This document shows positions 1 through 8,224 of a stretch of DNA of 64,000 nucleotides, in pieces. The notes beneath the pieces were generated by a model. It ran no database searches, was not told the origin of the DNA, and saw only the letters and a list, made by a program, of their open reading frames with translations. The position numbers and the translations under genes are program-made. Numbering within the stretch: position 1 is the first letter of the stretch; each line of letters opens with the position of its first letter. Location: positions 50,893-114,892 of the forward strand of contig CAYYTT010000002.1 of the NCBI GenBank assembly GCA_964474635.1. Reading direction: 5' to 3'. This stretch comes from CAYUYV01 sp964474635. Lineage in GTDB: Bacteria; Pseudomonadota; Alphaproteobacteria; JAJFIK01.

Positions 1-134
1 CCGAATTCCGTTGCCGCGCGACGGGCGGTACGCGCCGTATCCGTTTCGGACCGGGCGATCACGTCGCCAGCCTTGCCGAGCGACAGGGCCGCAAGACTGA
101 CGGCCGCAAGGGACATCAAGCGTTTGGGCATCAT
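1..134 (-). CDS. MotE-like flagellar protein, N-terminus only (partial)
   Basis: The reading frame starts at the ATG complementary to 132-134 and stays open to the window edge, giving about 44 residues. These begin with a basic N-terminus (MMPKRLM) and a hydrophobic Ala/Leu stretch to about residue 20, which looks like a signal peptide or membrane anchor. The start codon overlaps the stop of the upstream gene by an ATGA junction, so the two are probably translationally coupled. In alphaproteobacterial flagellar operons the gene after fliL-fliM and a small membrane protein is often a MotE-like chaperone of the stator. That identity rests on position only, because the diagnostic part lies outside the window. 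Confidence 0.5.
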   Translation of the reverse strand, partial: MMPKRLMSLAAVSLAALSLGKAGDVIARSETDTARTARRAATEF

Positions 135-784
135 GGACGGGCTCCCCCATCGGTTCCTGTCATCGGCGCTGGATCATCGTCCGTATCACGAGCAGTATAG
201 TTGCGCATGGACGCGAGGAGTTCCTGGACATCCGGCCGGCCGGCGGCCGATGGCGCGGGCGGCACCCATCGGCGCAAAGGCCCGTCGCGCGGCGGTGAAA
301 ATGACGTGACGGCAGCCTCACGTGATGCCGGGTCAGACAGGGGGGCGCCAGACAGGGGTGCGCCAGACAGGGGCGCGCCAGGTGTGGGCGCGGGTGGCTT
401 GGGCGCGATGGACGCCGGAGACGGGGAGGGCGCCGGCTCCTCGGCCAGAAGCTCCGGATTGGCTCGCGCCGCATCGCTGGAGGCCGCGCGCAGGCGGCGT
501 TCCGCGCGGCGGCAATGGGCAAGCAGGACCCGAAGTTCCCGGTTCTGGCGGGCACAGGCCTCCATGGATTGCTCCAGGGTCTGGCCCACGGTCTCACCGG
601 CGGTCCGCATACGATCAAAGAGCGTCTGTGAGGCGTCGACCTGGGCCGAGAAATCCTGAAGCAGGCCACGCATGGCCCCGAAACTCACCTGCATTCTGCG
701 CAAACGTCGTTCAACGCGCAAAATCTGCCAAATGAGCGCCATGATGACGAATACGATCAGTCCGTCGAAGATAAGGGCCATCAT
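131..784 (-). CDS. Small membrane protein of the fliL-fliM operon (DUF6468-like)
   Basis: 217 residues. One N-terminal membrane segment (about residues 3-20) is followed by a basic, predicted coiled-coil region (20-100), then a long Pro/Ala/Ser-rich linker and a short conserved-looking C-terminus around VQELLASMRNYTAR. The linker contains GAPLS three times in tandem. The gene sits directly behind fliM, overlapping it by 4 bp, and ahead of a MotE-like start. This is the position of the DUF6468 family in alphaproteobacterial flagellar operons. A role at the flagellar base is inferred from the operon; no enzymatic motif is visible. Confidence 0.7.
   Translation of the reverse strand: MMALIFDGLIVFVIMALIWQILRVERRLRRMQVSFGAMRGLLQDFSAQVDASQTLFDRMRTAGETVGQTLEQSMEACARQNRELRVLLAHCRRAERRLRAASSDAARANPELLAEEPAPSPSPASIAPKPPAPTPGAPLSGAPLSGAPLSDPASREAAVTSFSPPRDGPLRRWVPPAPSAAGRPDVQELLASMRNYTARDTDDDPAPMTGTDGGARP
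336..380. repeat. 15-bp tandem repeat, three copies, in a coding linker
   Basis: Three consecutive copies of GACAGGGGNGCGCCA lie at 336-350, 351-365 and 366-380. They differ only at the ninth base and encode GAPLS on the minus strand. Being in frame, they can expand or contract without breaking the gene, so linker length may vary between strains. Confidence 0.9.
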
Positions 785-1866
785 GTTGGCAGCACTCCAC
801 TCAGGGATTGTTGATCAACCAGGGATTCGTCCACTTTAACGGCGATGTTGCCATTGCGCTGTCCCATCTCGCCGCGGAGCAATTCCTGACCGCGCAAGAG
901 CAGACGCACCGTTGAGTCCGGGGACATGTCGAGGATGATCTGCGTGCCCTTGGTCCAGCCGAGTGCCTCGCCAAGCGTGATGCGCGACTGGGAGAGGATG
1001 GCGCGCAGGTCCACCGTCATTTTCATCAACTCGTTCTTGAAATGATGTTCCCAGGCGCAATCGCCGCCGAAACTCTCCCCCATGAAGACCTGGAGCAGCA
1101 TGGCGCGCACGGGCTCAAGAGTGGCGTAGGGAATGACCAGATCGAGATATCCCGGCAGGTCATTGACATTGACACGGATGCGGACCAGCGCGGCGACATT
1201 CGTTGCACGGCAGATCTGCGCCAGTTGCGGCGTCGTCTCGAACTGGTCGACATCGAAGGAGACGGACGACACCGGCTCGAACGCGGCGCCCAGACAATCC
1301 GCCAGGTGCTTTGATACCCGGCGCATGAGGCGTTGTTCAATGGATGTCAGGGGGCGGATTTCCGGCGTCTTCTGGCGCTTGTTTCCGGCACCGAGCAGCA
1401 CCTCGACCATGTTGCCGACAAGCCGCGTGTCAAACACGAACATGCTGGAGCCGTCCCATTCCGGCGCCTTCAGCACCGCCATGGCGGTTGGCATAGGGAC
1501 GGTAGAGATGTACTCCCCAAACCGGATCGGCCCAATCGACTCCACGTCCATCAGAACGCTCGCGCCCATGAGCTGGCGCAGATTGTCGGTGGCGGTCCGA
1601 ACAAAACGGTCCATGACGACATCCAGCATGGGAAGTCGTTCATAGTTGACGATTGTTGAATCGGCGATGAGCTGCATCACCGAAGGGGTGGGCTGGCCCC
1701 CGGTGCCGGCGGGCGTGTCGAGCAGGCGGTCGATGTCGTTCTGCTGCAGATGGGGATCGACGCCGGAAGGGGAGGCACCGGCCGAGGGAGGCGTCGCGGC
1801 GTCCGCCGCGTCCTCGACTGCGTCGTCAAAAGAGGCCGGGGCTGTGTCGGGATGATCCATGGTCAT
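781..1866 (-). CDS. fliM: Flagellar motor switch protein FliM
   Basis: 361 residues, the normal FliM length. An acidic, variable N-terminal 50 residues, where the CheY-binding segment usually lies, is followed by the FliM middle domain (about 65-260; for example FVRTATDNLRQLMG and VFDTRLVGNMVEVLLGAG) and a C-terminal SpoA/FliN-like domain (VDLRAILSQSRITLGEALG and MSPDSTVRLLLRG). FliM links FliG to FliN in the C-ring and sets rotation direction. Its start overlaps fliL by ATGA and its end overlaps the next gene by 4 bp, so all are one operon. It is the only fliM in the window, although two fliG and two fliN are present. Confidence 0.97.
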   Translation of the reverse strand: MTMDHPDTAPASFDDAVEDAADAATPPSAGASPSGVDPHLQQNDIDRLLDTPAGTGGQPTPSVMQLIADSTIVNYERLPMLDVVMDRFVRTATDNLRQLMGASVLMDVESIGPIRFGEYISTVPMPTAMAVLKAPEWDGSSMFVFDTRLVGNMVEVLLGAGNKRQKTPEIRPLTSIEQRLMRRVSKHLADCLGAAFEPVSSVSFDVDQFETTPQLAQICRATNVAALVRIRVNVNDLPGYLDLVIPYATLEPVRAMLLQVFMGESFGGDCAWEHHFKNELMKMTVDLRAILSQSRITLGEALGWTKGTQIILDMSPDSTVRLLLRGQELLRGEMGQRNGNIAVKVDESLVDQQSLSGVLPT

Positions 1867-2384
1867 TTGATCAGCAGCTCCTGTATCAACACGTCGGAGA
1901 CGATCTCCCGGTCCAGGATGAGGTTGAACCGGTGGCGAAGATCGAAGCGTAACCGCGTTAACCCTGCAGAACCCCGAAGATCCGTATCTGTCAGTTCAGG
2001 GAGATACGCATGCAGCATGTCCAGAAGATAGGGTTGCCGCTCCCCTAAGAGATCGCCGTGATGCGGTTCGATCACAACGGCGATCCGCAGGCGCATGTGC
2101 CCGCTTTGGGGCGGCGCGCGGTTCAGGATGAGGATCGGCAGATCAATCACGCTCGCCTTCGGCTCCGCGCCGATGGGGGTCGGCTCAGGGGCCGGCGCCA
2201 GGGCGTTCTCGACCCCTGCCAGCCACGCATCGACCGCTTTGCCGCCGCCCGCCGCGAACAGGCCGGCCAGGATGCCCCCGATCCCGACCGCCAGAACGCA
2301 AAGAACCACGGCCGCAAGGGTCCCGATGCGACGATGCATCGAGTTTTTGGAAGATTTTTCAAGAGTGTCGTCCGGTGCTGCCAT
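1863..2384 (-). CDS. fliL: Flagellar basal body-associated protein FliL
   Basis: 173 residues. A short cytoplasmic N-terminus, one membrane segment (about residues 20-46) and a periplasmic C-terminal domain with the FliL pattern of strands, ending in LNLILDREIVSDVLIQELLIK. FliL forms rings around the stator units and supports torque. It is the first gene of the leftward fliL-fliM operon and diverges from fliF2 across about 160 bp (2385-2543), where promoters for both must lie. I could not find a sigma-54 or clear CtrA motif in that gap. Confidence 0.93.
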   Translation of the reverse strand: MAAPDDTLEKSSKNSMHRRIGTLAAVVLCVLAVGIGGILAGLFAAGGGKAVDAWLAGVENALAPAPEPTPIGAEPKASVIDLPILILNRAPPQSGHMRLRIAVVIEPHHGDLLGERQPYLLDMLHAYLPELTDTDLRGSAGLTRLRFDLRHRFNLILDREIVSDVLIQELLIK

Positions 2385-2543
2385 AAGACTGAAAGCCCTG
2401 ATCCTGTATCGCTGGGTCCATCGCCCGCCGCACCCGGATGTTCCTAGAGGAAACGGGTTTCGGGCGGTTTAAGTCGGACGATCAAAGACTAGTCCTTTCC
2501 AGGATAAAATCAGCGTAATCGGGTTTTGGGGGTAAGGCGTCGG

Positions 2544-4259
2544 ATGACGGCAGTGACCGCGGACAAGACCGAGTTCGACAGTTTTGTTCGAACCATGCGT
2601 TCTCTTGGAGATACACGGCTCGTTCTTTTGGCCGCTCTTGGCCTTGGCATGGTCGCGCTGATCGTGCTCATGGCTTACTCGATTTCGCGCCCCAGTTTCT
2701 CTCTTCTTTACAGTGATCTTCAGCCAGAAGATGCCGCCGGGGTTGTTGCCGAAATCGAACGTCTGGGCGTGCCGGTCAGGATCGGCGCCGATGGCACGCG
2801 CATCGAAGTGCCCGAGCAGCAGGTCAGCCGCGTCCGTCTGGAGTTGGCCGGTCGCGGTCTGCCGGTCAGCGGTGCGGCGGGCTATGAGCTGTTCGATGAA
2901 CAAGGATCCCTCGGCCTGACCAGCTTTATGCAGCAGGTCAACCGGGTCAGGGCCCTGGAGGGCGAGTTGGCCCGCACCATTCAGTCACTTGAGGCCGTGA
3001 AGGCCGCGCGCGTCCATCTTGTGCTCTCCGAACGCGATGCCTTTACGCGGGAGCGGACGGACCCCAGCGCGTCCGTCGTGGTTAGGGTCAAGCGGGGCGG
3101 TGCCCTGGGTCAGGCGCAGGCCCGAACGATCCGCCATCTCGTCGCCGCCGCCGTTCCAGGATTAGAGCTCAGTAAGGTGACGGTTCTTGATGCGCGCGGA
3201 AACACGCTGCTCGCCGAGGATCAAGGCGCGTTCCCGGGCGCAGGTGCGGTGTCCGACCGGGCATCGGCGCTTGAGGCATCCTTGACCTCGGCCATTGAGC
3301 GGTTGCTCATTCCCCGCCTGGGGGCCGGCAATGTGCGTGTACAGGCCAATGTGGACCTGTCCATGGATCGCGAAGTCATTCGTGAAAAGATTTTCGATCC
3401 GTCCCGTACGGCCCTGCGCTCCAGTCAGATTGTGGAGGAGACCGAAGAGTCCCGGGAACTCTCCAGCGATCAGGCGACGACGGTGGAGCAGAACCTGCCC
3501 GAAGCCGATATTCCTGTCGGTGATGCGGGCACCAACCGCAATGATCTCTATAGAACCGAGGAAACAACCAATTACGAGATTTCCTCCGTGGCAAGAGAGC
3601 GTGTGCGTGAACCCGGCGAGGTGAAACGCGTGAGCGTGGCGGTGATGGTCAATGGAACGCGCACGACGGCGCCGGACGGGACCTCTGTTTACGCACCGCG
3701 TTCCGCCGAGGAATTGCAGCGCATCGAGGCCCTTGTGAAATCGGCCATTGGCTTTGATGAGGCGCGGGGCGACCGGGTCACGATCGAAAACCTCGAGTTC
3801 GTAGCCCTCGAGACGACCCTGCCGCCGGTGACCGATGTCTCGGTGACACAGGTCCTGAGCCGAAACATCGTGACCGTCATCCAGTGGCTTGTCCTGCTGA
3901 CAATCTCCGTACTTGTTTTGATGATTGGTGTGCGTCCTGTCGTGGACCGGCTCATCGCGGCCATGCCTGCCGCTGGCGCGGGATCCCCATCCCCGTCCGA
4001 GGCACCGGCGGAGAATGCGGAGGCCCTGGCCCTGCCGGATCAGGCCGGGCCGGAGATCCCGCAACTGGAGTCCATGTCGGACAGTCGCGCCGTCTCGGCC
4101 GCGTCTGTTGATGTTGCCCTGGAACAGATGATGGAACTGCGCGCGGTGAAGGGGGAGGTGCGTGCAAGCTCAATCCGCAAGCTGGGCCAGATTGTCGACG
4201 AGAACCCCGAGGAGATGCTCGCCATCATGAGAAGCTGGATCCACGAGGAGGCCGTTTGA
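2544..4259 (+). CDS. fliF: Flagellar MS-ring protein FliF, second copy (FliF2)
   Basis: 571 residues from the ATG at 2544, which has AAGG seven bases upstream; an in-frame TTG lies at 2526. An N-terminal membrane segment (about 27-49), the periplasmic ring-building motifs (LYSDLQPEDAAGVVAEIERLG, SFMQQVNRVRALEGELART), and a second membrane segment near 440-460 are present. The C-terminal FliG-binding tail (SSIRKLGQIVDENPEEMLAIM) is intact. FliF builds the MS-ring on which switch and export gate assemble. It heads a set fliF2-fliH2-fliN2-fliP-fliG2 whose members all have paralogues at 13.9-17.7 kb except fliP. Keeping both ends of FliF argues that it is functional. Confidence 0.95.
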   Translation: MTAVTADKTEFDSFVRTMRSLGDTRLVLLAALGLGMVALIVLMAYSISRPSFSLLYSDLQPEDAAGVVAEIERLGVPVRIGADGTRIEVPEQQVSRVRLELAGRGLPVSGAAGYELFDEQGSLGLTSFMQQVNRVRALEGELARTIQSLEAVKAARVHLVLSERDAFTRERTDPSASVVVRVKRGGALGQAQARTIRHLVAAAVPGLELSKVTVLDARGNTLLAEDQGAFPGAGAVSDRASALEASLTSAIERLLIPRLGAGNVRVQANVDLSMDREVIREKIFDPSRTALRSSQIVEETEESRELSSDQATTVEQNLPEADIPVGDAGTNRNDLYRTEETTNYEISSVARERVREPGEVKRVSVAVMVNGTRTTAPDGTSVYAPRSAEELQRIEALVKSAIGFDEARGDRVTIENLEFVALETTLPPVTDVSVTQVLSRNIVTVIQWLVLLTISVLVLMIGVRPVVDRLIAAMPAAGAGSPSPSEAPAENAEALALPDQAGPEIPQLESMSDSRAVSAASVDVALEQMMELRAVKGEVRASSIRKLGQIVDENPEEMLAIMRSWIHEEAV

Positions 4260-4263
4260 TCCC

Positions 4264-4890
4264 ATGCGCGCTTTTCTCTTCGAACGGTCCTTCGACAAAC
4301 CTGTTCCGCCGCCGCCCGATCCCGGACCTCCGCCCGAACCCACCGTCACGGTGCGCGAAGCGGAGGAAATGGTCAGCGCCGCGCGTCAGGAAAGTTATGA
4401 CAAGGGGTATGCGGAGGGCGTAGCCCAGGCGCGCGAGGACCTCAGCGAGCAGGTCAAGACTCGGATCGCCGAAAGCCTGGAGGCGGTACGCCGCGAACTG
4501 CCAAAGGTCGACAGTGATCTGGCCGAGGTGTTGACCGATATCGAGGTAAGGGCGACCCGGGTAATCTTGAGCCTGGTCTCCCACTTCGCGCCGCGTCTGT
4601 CGGATGTCATCGCGCAAGGCTTGGCGCGGGATCTGGTGGCAAAGGCATTATCCGTAGCAGGAAATAAGCCGGATCTGATCGTGGAATGTTCACAAGAGGT
4701 GAGTGCCTTCATCAAAGAGGCCTTCGATTGGGACGGCGACGGGCAGGCCATCACGGTGCGCACGGACGCGGACCTGAAGGGTGCGGCCGTCAAGGTGCGC
4801 TGGGAGCACGGCGAGGTCTTCTGGGATCCGGCCGATACCCAAAGCGAAGTCGACGCCCTTCTGGCCGCCGCCGCTGAGACTTTGGAATAG
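4264..4890 (+). CDS. fliH: FliH-like flagellar export/assembly protein, second copy
   Basis: 208 residues, starting 4 bp after the fliF2 stop. A proline-rich N-terminus is followed by an Ala/Glu-rich helical region with spaced glycines (AARQESYDKGYAEGVAQARED), typical of the FliH/FlbE group. The C-terminal part has the FliH/HrpE fold pattern and ends with VKVRWEHGEVFWDPADTQ, matching the end region of the other FliH here. FliH binds the ATPase FliI and tethers it to the C-ring via FliN. No fliI is in the window. Sequence identity between FliH proteins is low, so the call leans on operon position as well. Confidence 0.82.
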   Translation: MRAFLFERSFDKPVPPPPDPGPPPEPTVTVREAEEMVSAARQESYDKGYAEGVAQAREDLSEQVKTRIAESLEAVRRELPKVDSDLAEVLTDIEVRATRVILSLVSHFAPRLSDVIAQGLARDLVAKALSVAGNKPDLIVECSQEVSAFIKEAFDWDGDGQAITVRTDADLKGAAVKVRWEHGEVFWDPADTQSEVDALLAAAAETLE

Positions 4891-4946
4891 GGTGATCCTT
4901 CCAAGGCAAAGGCCTAAGACTATCATCAATCAGGGGAGAGACTTAC

Positions 4947-5366
4947 ATGGCAAACGATCCGCATCAGACGGATAATTCTTTCACCAAGGGAACGCGAGGC
5001 GTTGAGGCCGAAACGGGCGAGCCGGCCAAGGGGGACGCATCGGCCACTGGCGGTGCATCCGCGCAGCCCGGTCAAAAAGATGCTTCGGGGGAGGACGGAC
5101 GGCTGCAGGCGCTTCATGCGGTGCCTGTGGACCTGCAGGTTGTTCTCGGTCATGCCTCCCTGCCCGTGGCGCAACTTTTGAAGCTGTCCCGCGGCGCCGT
5201 GGTGGAGATTGACCGCAAGGTGGGCGAAAGCGTCGACATTCATGTGAACAGCCACCTGGTCGCCCGCGGCGAGGTGGTGATCCTCGACGATAACAAGCTC
5301 GGCATTACACTGACGGATATTGCCGGAGCGCAGAGCCTTGCGGGTCTGCCCGGGCGGGTCGCATGA
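4947..5366 (+). CDS. fliN: Flagellar motor switch protein FliN, second copy
   Basis: 139 residues with a GGGGAGAG ribosome site before the ATG. The N-terminal 55 residues are low-complexity. The C-terminal 80 residues form the SpoA domain (VPVDLQVVLGHASLPVAQLL, SRGAVVEIDRKVGESVDIHV, LGITLTDI). FliN makes the base of the C-ring and docks FliH. Its last 4 bp overlap the fliP start (ATGA), suggesting coupled translation. A paralogue lies at 13950-14303. Confidence 0.95.
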   Translation: MANDPHQTDNSFTKGTRGVEAETGEPAKGDASATGGASAQPGQKDASGEDGRLQALHAVPVDLQVVLGHASLPVAQLLKLSRGAVVEIDRKVGESVDIHVNSHLVARGEVVILDDNKLGITLTDIAGAQSLAGLPGRVA

Positions 5367-6217
5367 GGGTCGCCCGGTTCATGGCACGTTTGAGCAGTCT
5401 GTCCATTTGTGTGCTGATGCTTTTGGCATCTGGGGACGTGGAGGCGGCGCCGATCACGCTGCAAATCGGCGATGAGCCGGCCGCCTTTACCGGCCGGCTG
5501 TTCCAGATCATTGCTCTGATGACGGTATTGAGCCTCGCGCCATGGATTTTGATGACCGTGACGAGCTTCATCAGAATCGTGATCGTGTTGTCGCTGCTTC
5601 GCACGGCCCTGGGGCTGCAGCAGACCCCGCCCAATATGGTGGTCATCTCCCTGGCCCTGTTCCTGACGGCCTTCATTATGGCGCCGACCATGGACAGGGC
5701 GTGGCTCAATGGTGTCAACCCCATGCTGAATGATACGGTGACACCGGAGCAGGGGATCGAGCGCACCATTGCCCCTTTTAGGGATTTCATGGAGCTGGAG
5801 GTGCGGCCCAAGGATCTTGCCCTCTTTCAAACCTTGCGCGGGAGTGCCGCTCAGTCTACGGATGGTGGAGATCTTCTTGGAGGGAGCGGCGAGGCGAGTG
5901 AAGCCGGCGACAGGGCGGGACTTGCCAGCACGCTCGATGCCTTGGAGCCCCAAAGGGGCGAGGACCGGGCGCCTTTGAGCGTCCTTGTGCCCGCGTTCAT
6001 CATTTCCGAATTGCGGCGGGCCTTCGAGATTGGCTTTCTCGTCTTCATGCCGTTTCTGGTGGTGGACATCGTGGTTGCGGCCATATTGATGGCCATGGGC
6101 ATGATGATGCTGCCCCCTGCCATTGTGTCCTTACCCTTCAAGATTGTCTTCTTCGTGATGATTGATGGCTGGAACCTGATCGCCGGCAATCTCGTGAAGT
6201 CATTCGCAGGCGGATAG
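5363..6217 (+). CDS. fliP: Flagellar export gate protein FliP, with an enlarged periplasmic loop
   Basis: 284 residues, about 40 longer than usual. A cleavable signal peptide (1-28) is followed by two membrane segments (LTVLSLAPWILMTVTSF region and VVISLALFLTAFIM) and two more near the end (FEIGFLVFMPFLVVDIVVAA; LPFKIVFFVMIDGW). FliP with FliQ and FliR forms the protein export channel. The extra length is a Gly/Ser/Glu-rich stretch at about 160-203 in the periplasmic domain. It is the only fliP in the window and sits inside the duplicated ring-gene set, so it probably serves whichever basal body uses this locus. Confidence 0.96.
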   Translation: MRVARFMARLSSLSICVLMLLASGDVEAAPITLQIGDEPAAFTGRLFQIIALMTVLSLAPWILMTVTSFIRIVIVLSLLRTALGLQQTPPNMVVISLALFLTAFIMAPTMDRAWLNGVNPMLNDTVTPEQGIERTIAPFRDFMELEVRPKDLALFQTLRGSAAQSTDGGDLLGGSGEASEAGDRAGLASTLDALEPQRGEDRAPLSVLVPAFIISELRRAFEIGFLVFMPFLVVDIVVAAILMAMGMMMLPPAIVSLPFKIVFFVMIDGWNLIAGNLVKSFAGG

Positions 6218-6278
6218 ATCACCTGGGCACAGCCCATAACTCCCAATCCCGATGTGAACGAAAGGACCCTGGTGCGCC

Positions 6279-7304
6279 ATGGGAGCGATCAAGATACGCG
6301 ATAACTACCATGCCCTGACCGGGCCGGAAAAGGCGGCCATCATGTTCCTGACCATCGGCGAGGATCGTTCCTCCTCCATGATGGAACGGCTCGAAGAGGA
6401 TGAAATCCGGATCGTGTCCCGGGCCATGGCGGGGCTCGGCACCATCACCGCGCCCCTGCTTGAGGAACTGATTTCCCAATTCACCGAACGTATGGCCCGG
6501 GGCGGCGCCGTCATCGGCAACTTTGACAGTGCCGAGCGCATGCTGAGCAGCTTCATGCCCAAGGACCGCGTCGCGGATATTATGAACTATATCCGGGGCC
6601 CCGGCGGGCGGTCCGCCTGGGAGCGGATGTCCAATGTCAACGAGACCCTGCTCGCCAAATATCTGCAAGGGGAGCATGAGCAAACCATCGCCGTTGTCCT
6701 GTCGAAGATCGCCCCGGACCATGCGGCCAAGGTGCTGCCCTTGCTGCCAAGACCGCTCGTGCGCGACGTGATCCGGCGCATGGTGTCGCTCCAATCGGTG
6801 TCCCAGGAGATCCTGGCGGATATCGAGGAAATGCTGCACCGGGAACTGATGATCGATTATGCCCAGAGCCGCGGCGGTGACACCCACGAGCACCTGGCCG
6901 AGGTGTTCAACAGGACCGGCCAGGACCTCCTGCAGGATTTGATGACCGATTTGGAGGAGGATGATCCGGAGGCCGTCGGCCGCATCAAGCAGCTGATGTT
7001 TACTTTTGAGGATCTGGTTGAACTCGACCCCATCTCGCTTGGCACCGTCATTCGCTCCTGCGACACGGATCTGTTGGTCTACGCCCTGAAGGCCTGTGAT
7101 GAGGAAACGCGGCAGATTTTCCTGTCCCACATGTCCCAAAGGGCTGGTGCAATCCTGATCGAGACGACCGAAAGCCTTGGTCCCGTGCTCAGCCGTGACG
7201 TGGAGGCGGCGAAGACGGCGATCGTGCGCAAGGCTAAGGAACTGGCCGAGGCCGGAACGATTGTGATCCAGCGCGATGGCGAGGGGGACGGCATCATCTA
7301 TTGA
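6279..7304 (+). CDS. fliG: Flagellar motor switch protein FliG, second copy, with altered torque residues
   Basis: 341 residues covering all FliG domains. The N-terminal FliF-binding domain, the middle domain (EHEQ at 132-135 where EHPQ is usual), the MFTF hinge and the C-terminal domain are all present. Aligned by eye with E. coli FliG, K271 matches K264 and R288 matches R281. However E295, T296 and L304 stand at D288, D289 and R297, so two charges of the stator-facing ridge are lost. The other FliG (14988-16028) keeps them apart from a D-to-E change. The gene is last in the fliF2 set, 61 bp after fliP, and ends facing flhG across a hairpin. FliG normally transmits torque from stator to MS-ring. 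Confidence 0.95.
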   Translation: MGAIKIRDNYHALTGPEKAAIMFLTIGEDRSSSMMERLEEDEIRIVSRAMAGLGTITAPLLEELISQFTERMARGGAVIGNFDSAERMLSSFMPKDRVADIMNYIRGPGGRSAWERMSNVNETLLAKYLQGEHEQTIAVVLSKIAPDHAAKVLPLLPRPLVRDVIRRMVSLQSVSQEILADIEEMLHRELMIDYAQSRGGDTHEHLAEVFNRTGQDLLQDLMTDLEEDDPEAVGRIKQLMFTFEDLVELDPISLGTVIRSCDTDLLVYALKACDEETRQIFLSHMSQRAGAILIETTESLGPVLSRDVEAAKTAIVRKAKELAEAGTIVIQRDGEGDGIIY

Positions 7305-7327
7305 GGGCCGCCGGGCTTGCCACACGT

Positions 7328-7355
7328 CCCGGGGTGCCGTGCGGCACGCCCGGGG
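7328..7355. terminator. Hairpin between convergent fliG2 and flhG
   Basis: CCCGGG pairs with CCCGGG and the inner TGCC with GGCA, with a small bulge and a four-base loop. It fills the 59-bp gap between two converging genes, so a bidirectional terminator is likely. The following T-run is weak (CTCTTGG). Confidence 0.5.
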
Positions 7356-7363
7356 CTCTTGGC

Positions 7364-8224
7364 TCAATCGTCCGGGATGAGCTTTCTGGACAGATCTTCC
7401 ACCGCCTTGGCCGCCGGCGCCTGGGGAAAGGTGGCGATGATGGGGGTTTGGCGCCGGATCGAGTCGCGCACCTTGGAATCGCGGGGCAGGATTCCGGCGA
7501 GGGGCGGTTCATGCTTCAGAAAATTGCGGCAGGCATTGGCCAGGGCCTCGTAAGTGCGCTGGCCGGCCATTTTTCCCTCGGCCTGATTGATCACGATACG
7601 AATGTCACTGGAGCGATCACGCATCATGGAAACCTTGATGAACGCGTAAGCGTCCGTCAGGGAGGTGGGCTCGTCGGTGGCCACCACCAGGATCATGTCG
7701 GACAGACTGCTCAAGGTGGTGACGGCAGCGTCGATGCCGGCCGACAGATCCAGGATGATATGATCATAGGACTGACCGACTCGCTTCAGGCCCACGGCGA
7801 GTTCCACAAGGTCTTCCCGGCGCAGAAGGCTCAACGCGCCGGAACCCGAACGCCCCGCCAGTACGTCAAAGCCGCCCGGCGTTCCGGCACCGCCATGGAA
7901 TTTGCTGACCGCATCCTGCAGTTCAAGGTGCCCCGCGACCACGGCGCCCAGATCGCGGTTCGGTGTGAGGCCCAATTGGACGTCCACATTGGCAAGGCCA
8001 AGATCACCGTCGAAGATCAAAACACGGCGCGCCCGGTGGGCGAGGGCATGGGCAAGGCTTACGGCGAACCATGTCTTGCCGACCCCGCCCTTGCCGGACG
8101 CGACCGCGATGATCGCGCCCGCACGGGGACGTGGCTCGGCTTCGGTCCGGCTTTGGGTGCGTTCGGACGGGTTCGTCGGCCCCAGGTCGGCGGTGGACGA
8201 GGGAATGGGCGCGGTCTCGCTCAT
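7364..8224 (-). CDS. flhG: FlhG (YlxH/FleN) MinD-like ATPase, flagellar number control
   Basis: 286 residues. The deviant Walker A motif SGKGGVGKT lies near residue 35-43, followed by FDGDLGLANVDVQLGL and the Walker B-like DLSAGID. FlhG is a MinD/ParA-type ATPase that limits flagellar number, usually by acting on FlhF. The start is the ATG at 8222-8224, which overlaps the flhF stop (ATGA); a longer open frame upstream belongs to the overlap with flhF and is not coding. The gene is the distal end of the leftward flhA-flhF-flhG run. The FlhF/FlhG pair indicates polar flagella. Confidence 0.94.
   Translation of the reverse strand: MSETAPIPSSTADLGPTNPSERTQSRTEAEPRPRAGAIIAVASGKGGVGKTWFAVSLAHALAHRARRVLIFDGDLGLANVDVQLGLTPNRDLGAVVAGHLELQDAVSKFHGGAGTPGGFDVLAGRSGSGALSLLRREDLVELAVGLKRVGQSYDHIILDLSAGIDAAVTTLSSLSDMILVVATDEPTSLTDAYAFIKVSMMRDRSSDIRIVINQAEGKMAGQRTYEALANACRNFLKHEPPLAGILPRDSKVRDSIRRQTPIIATFPQAPAAKAVEDLSRKLIPDD

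Noticed and set aside
2385..2543. Sigma-54 or CtrA sites between fliL and fliF2
   Set aside because: I scanned both strands for GG-N10-GC with proper flanks and for TTAA-N7-TTAA and found nothing beyond chance-level partial matches.
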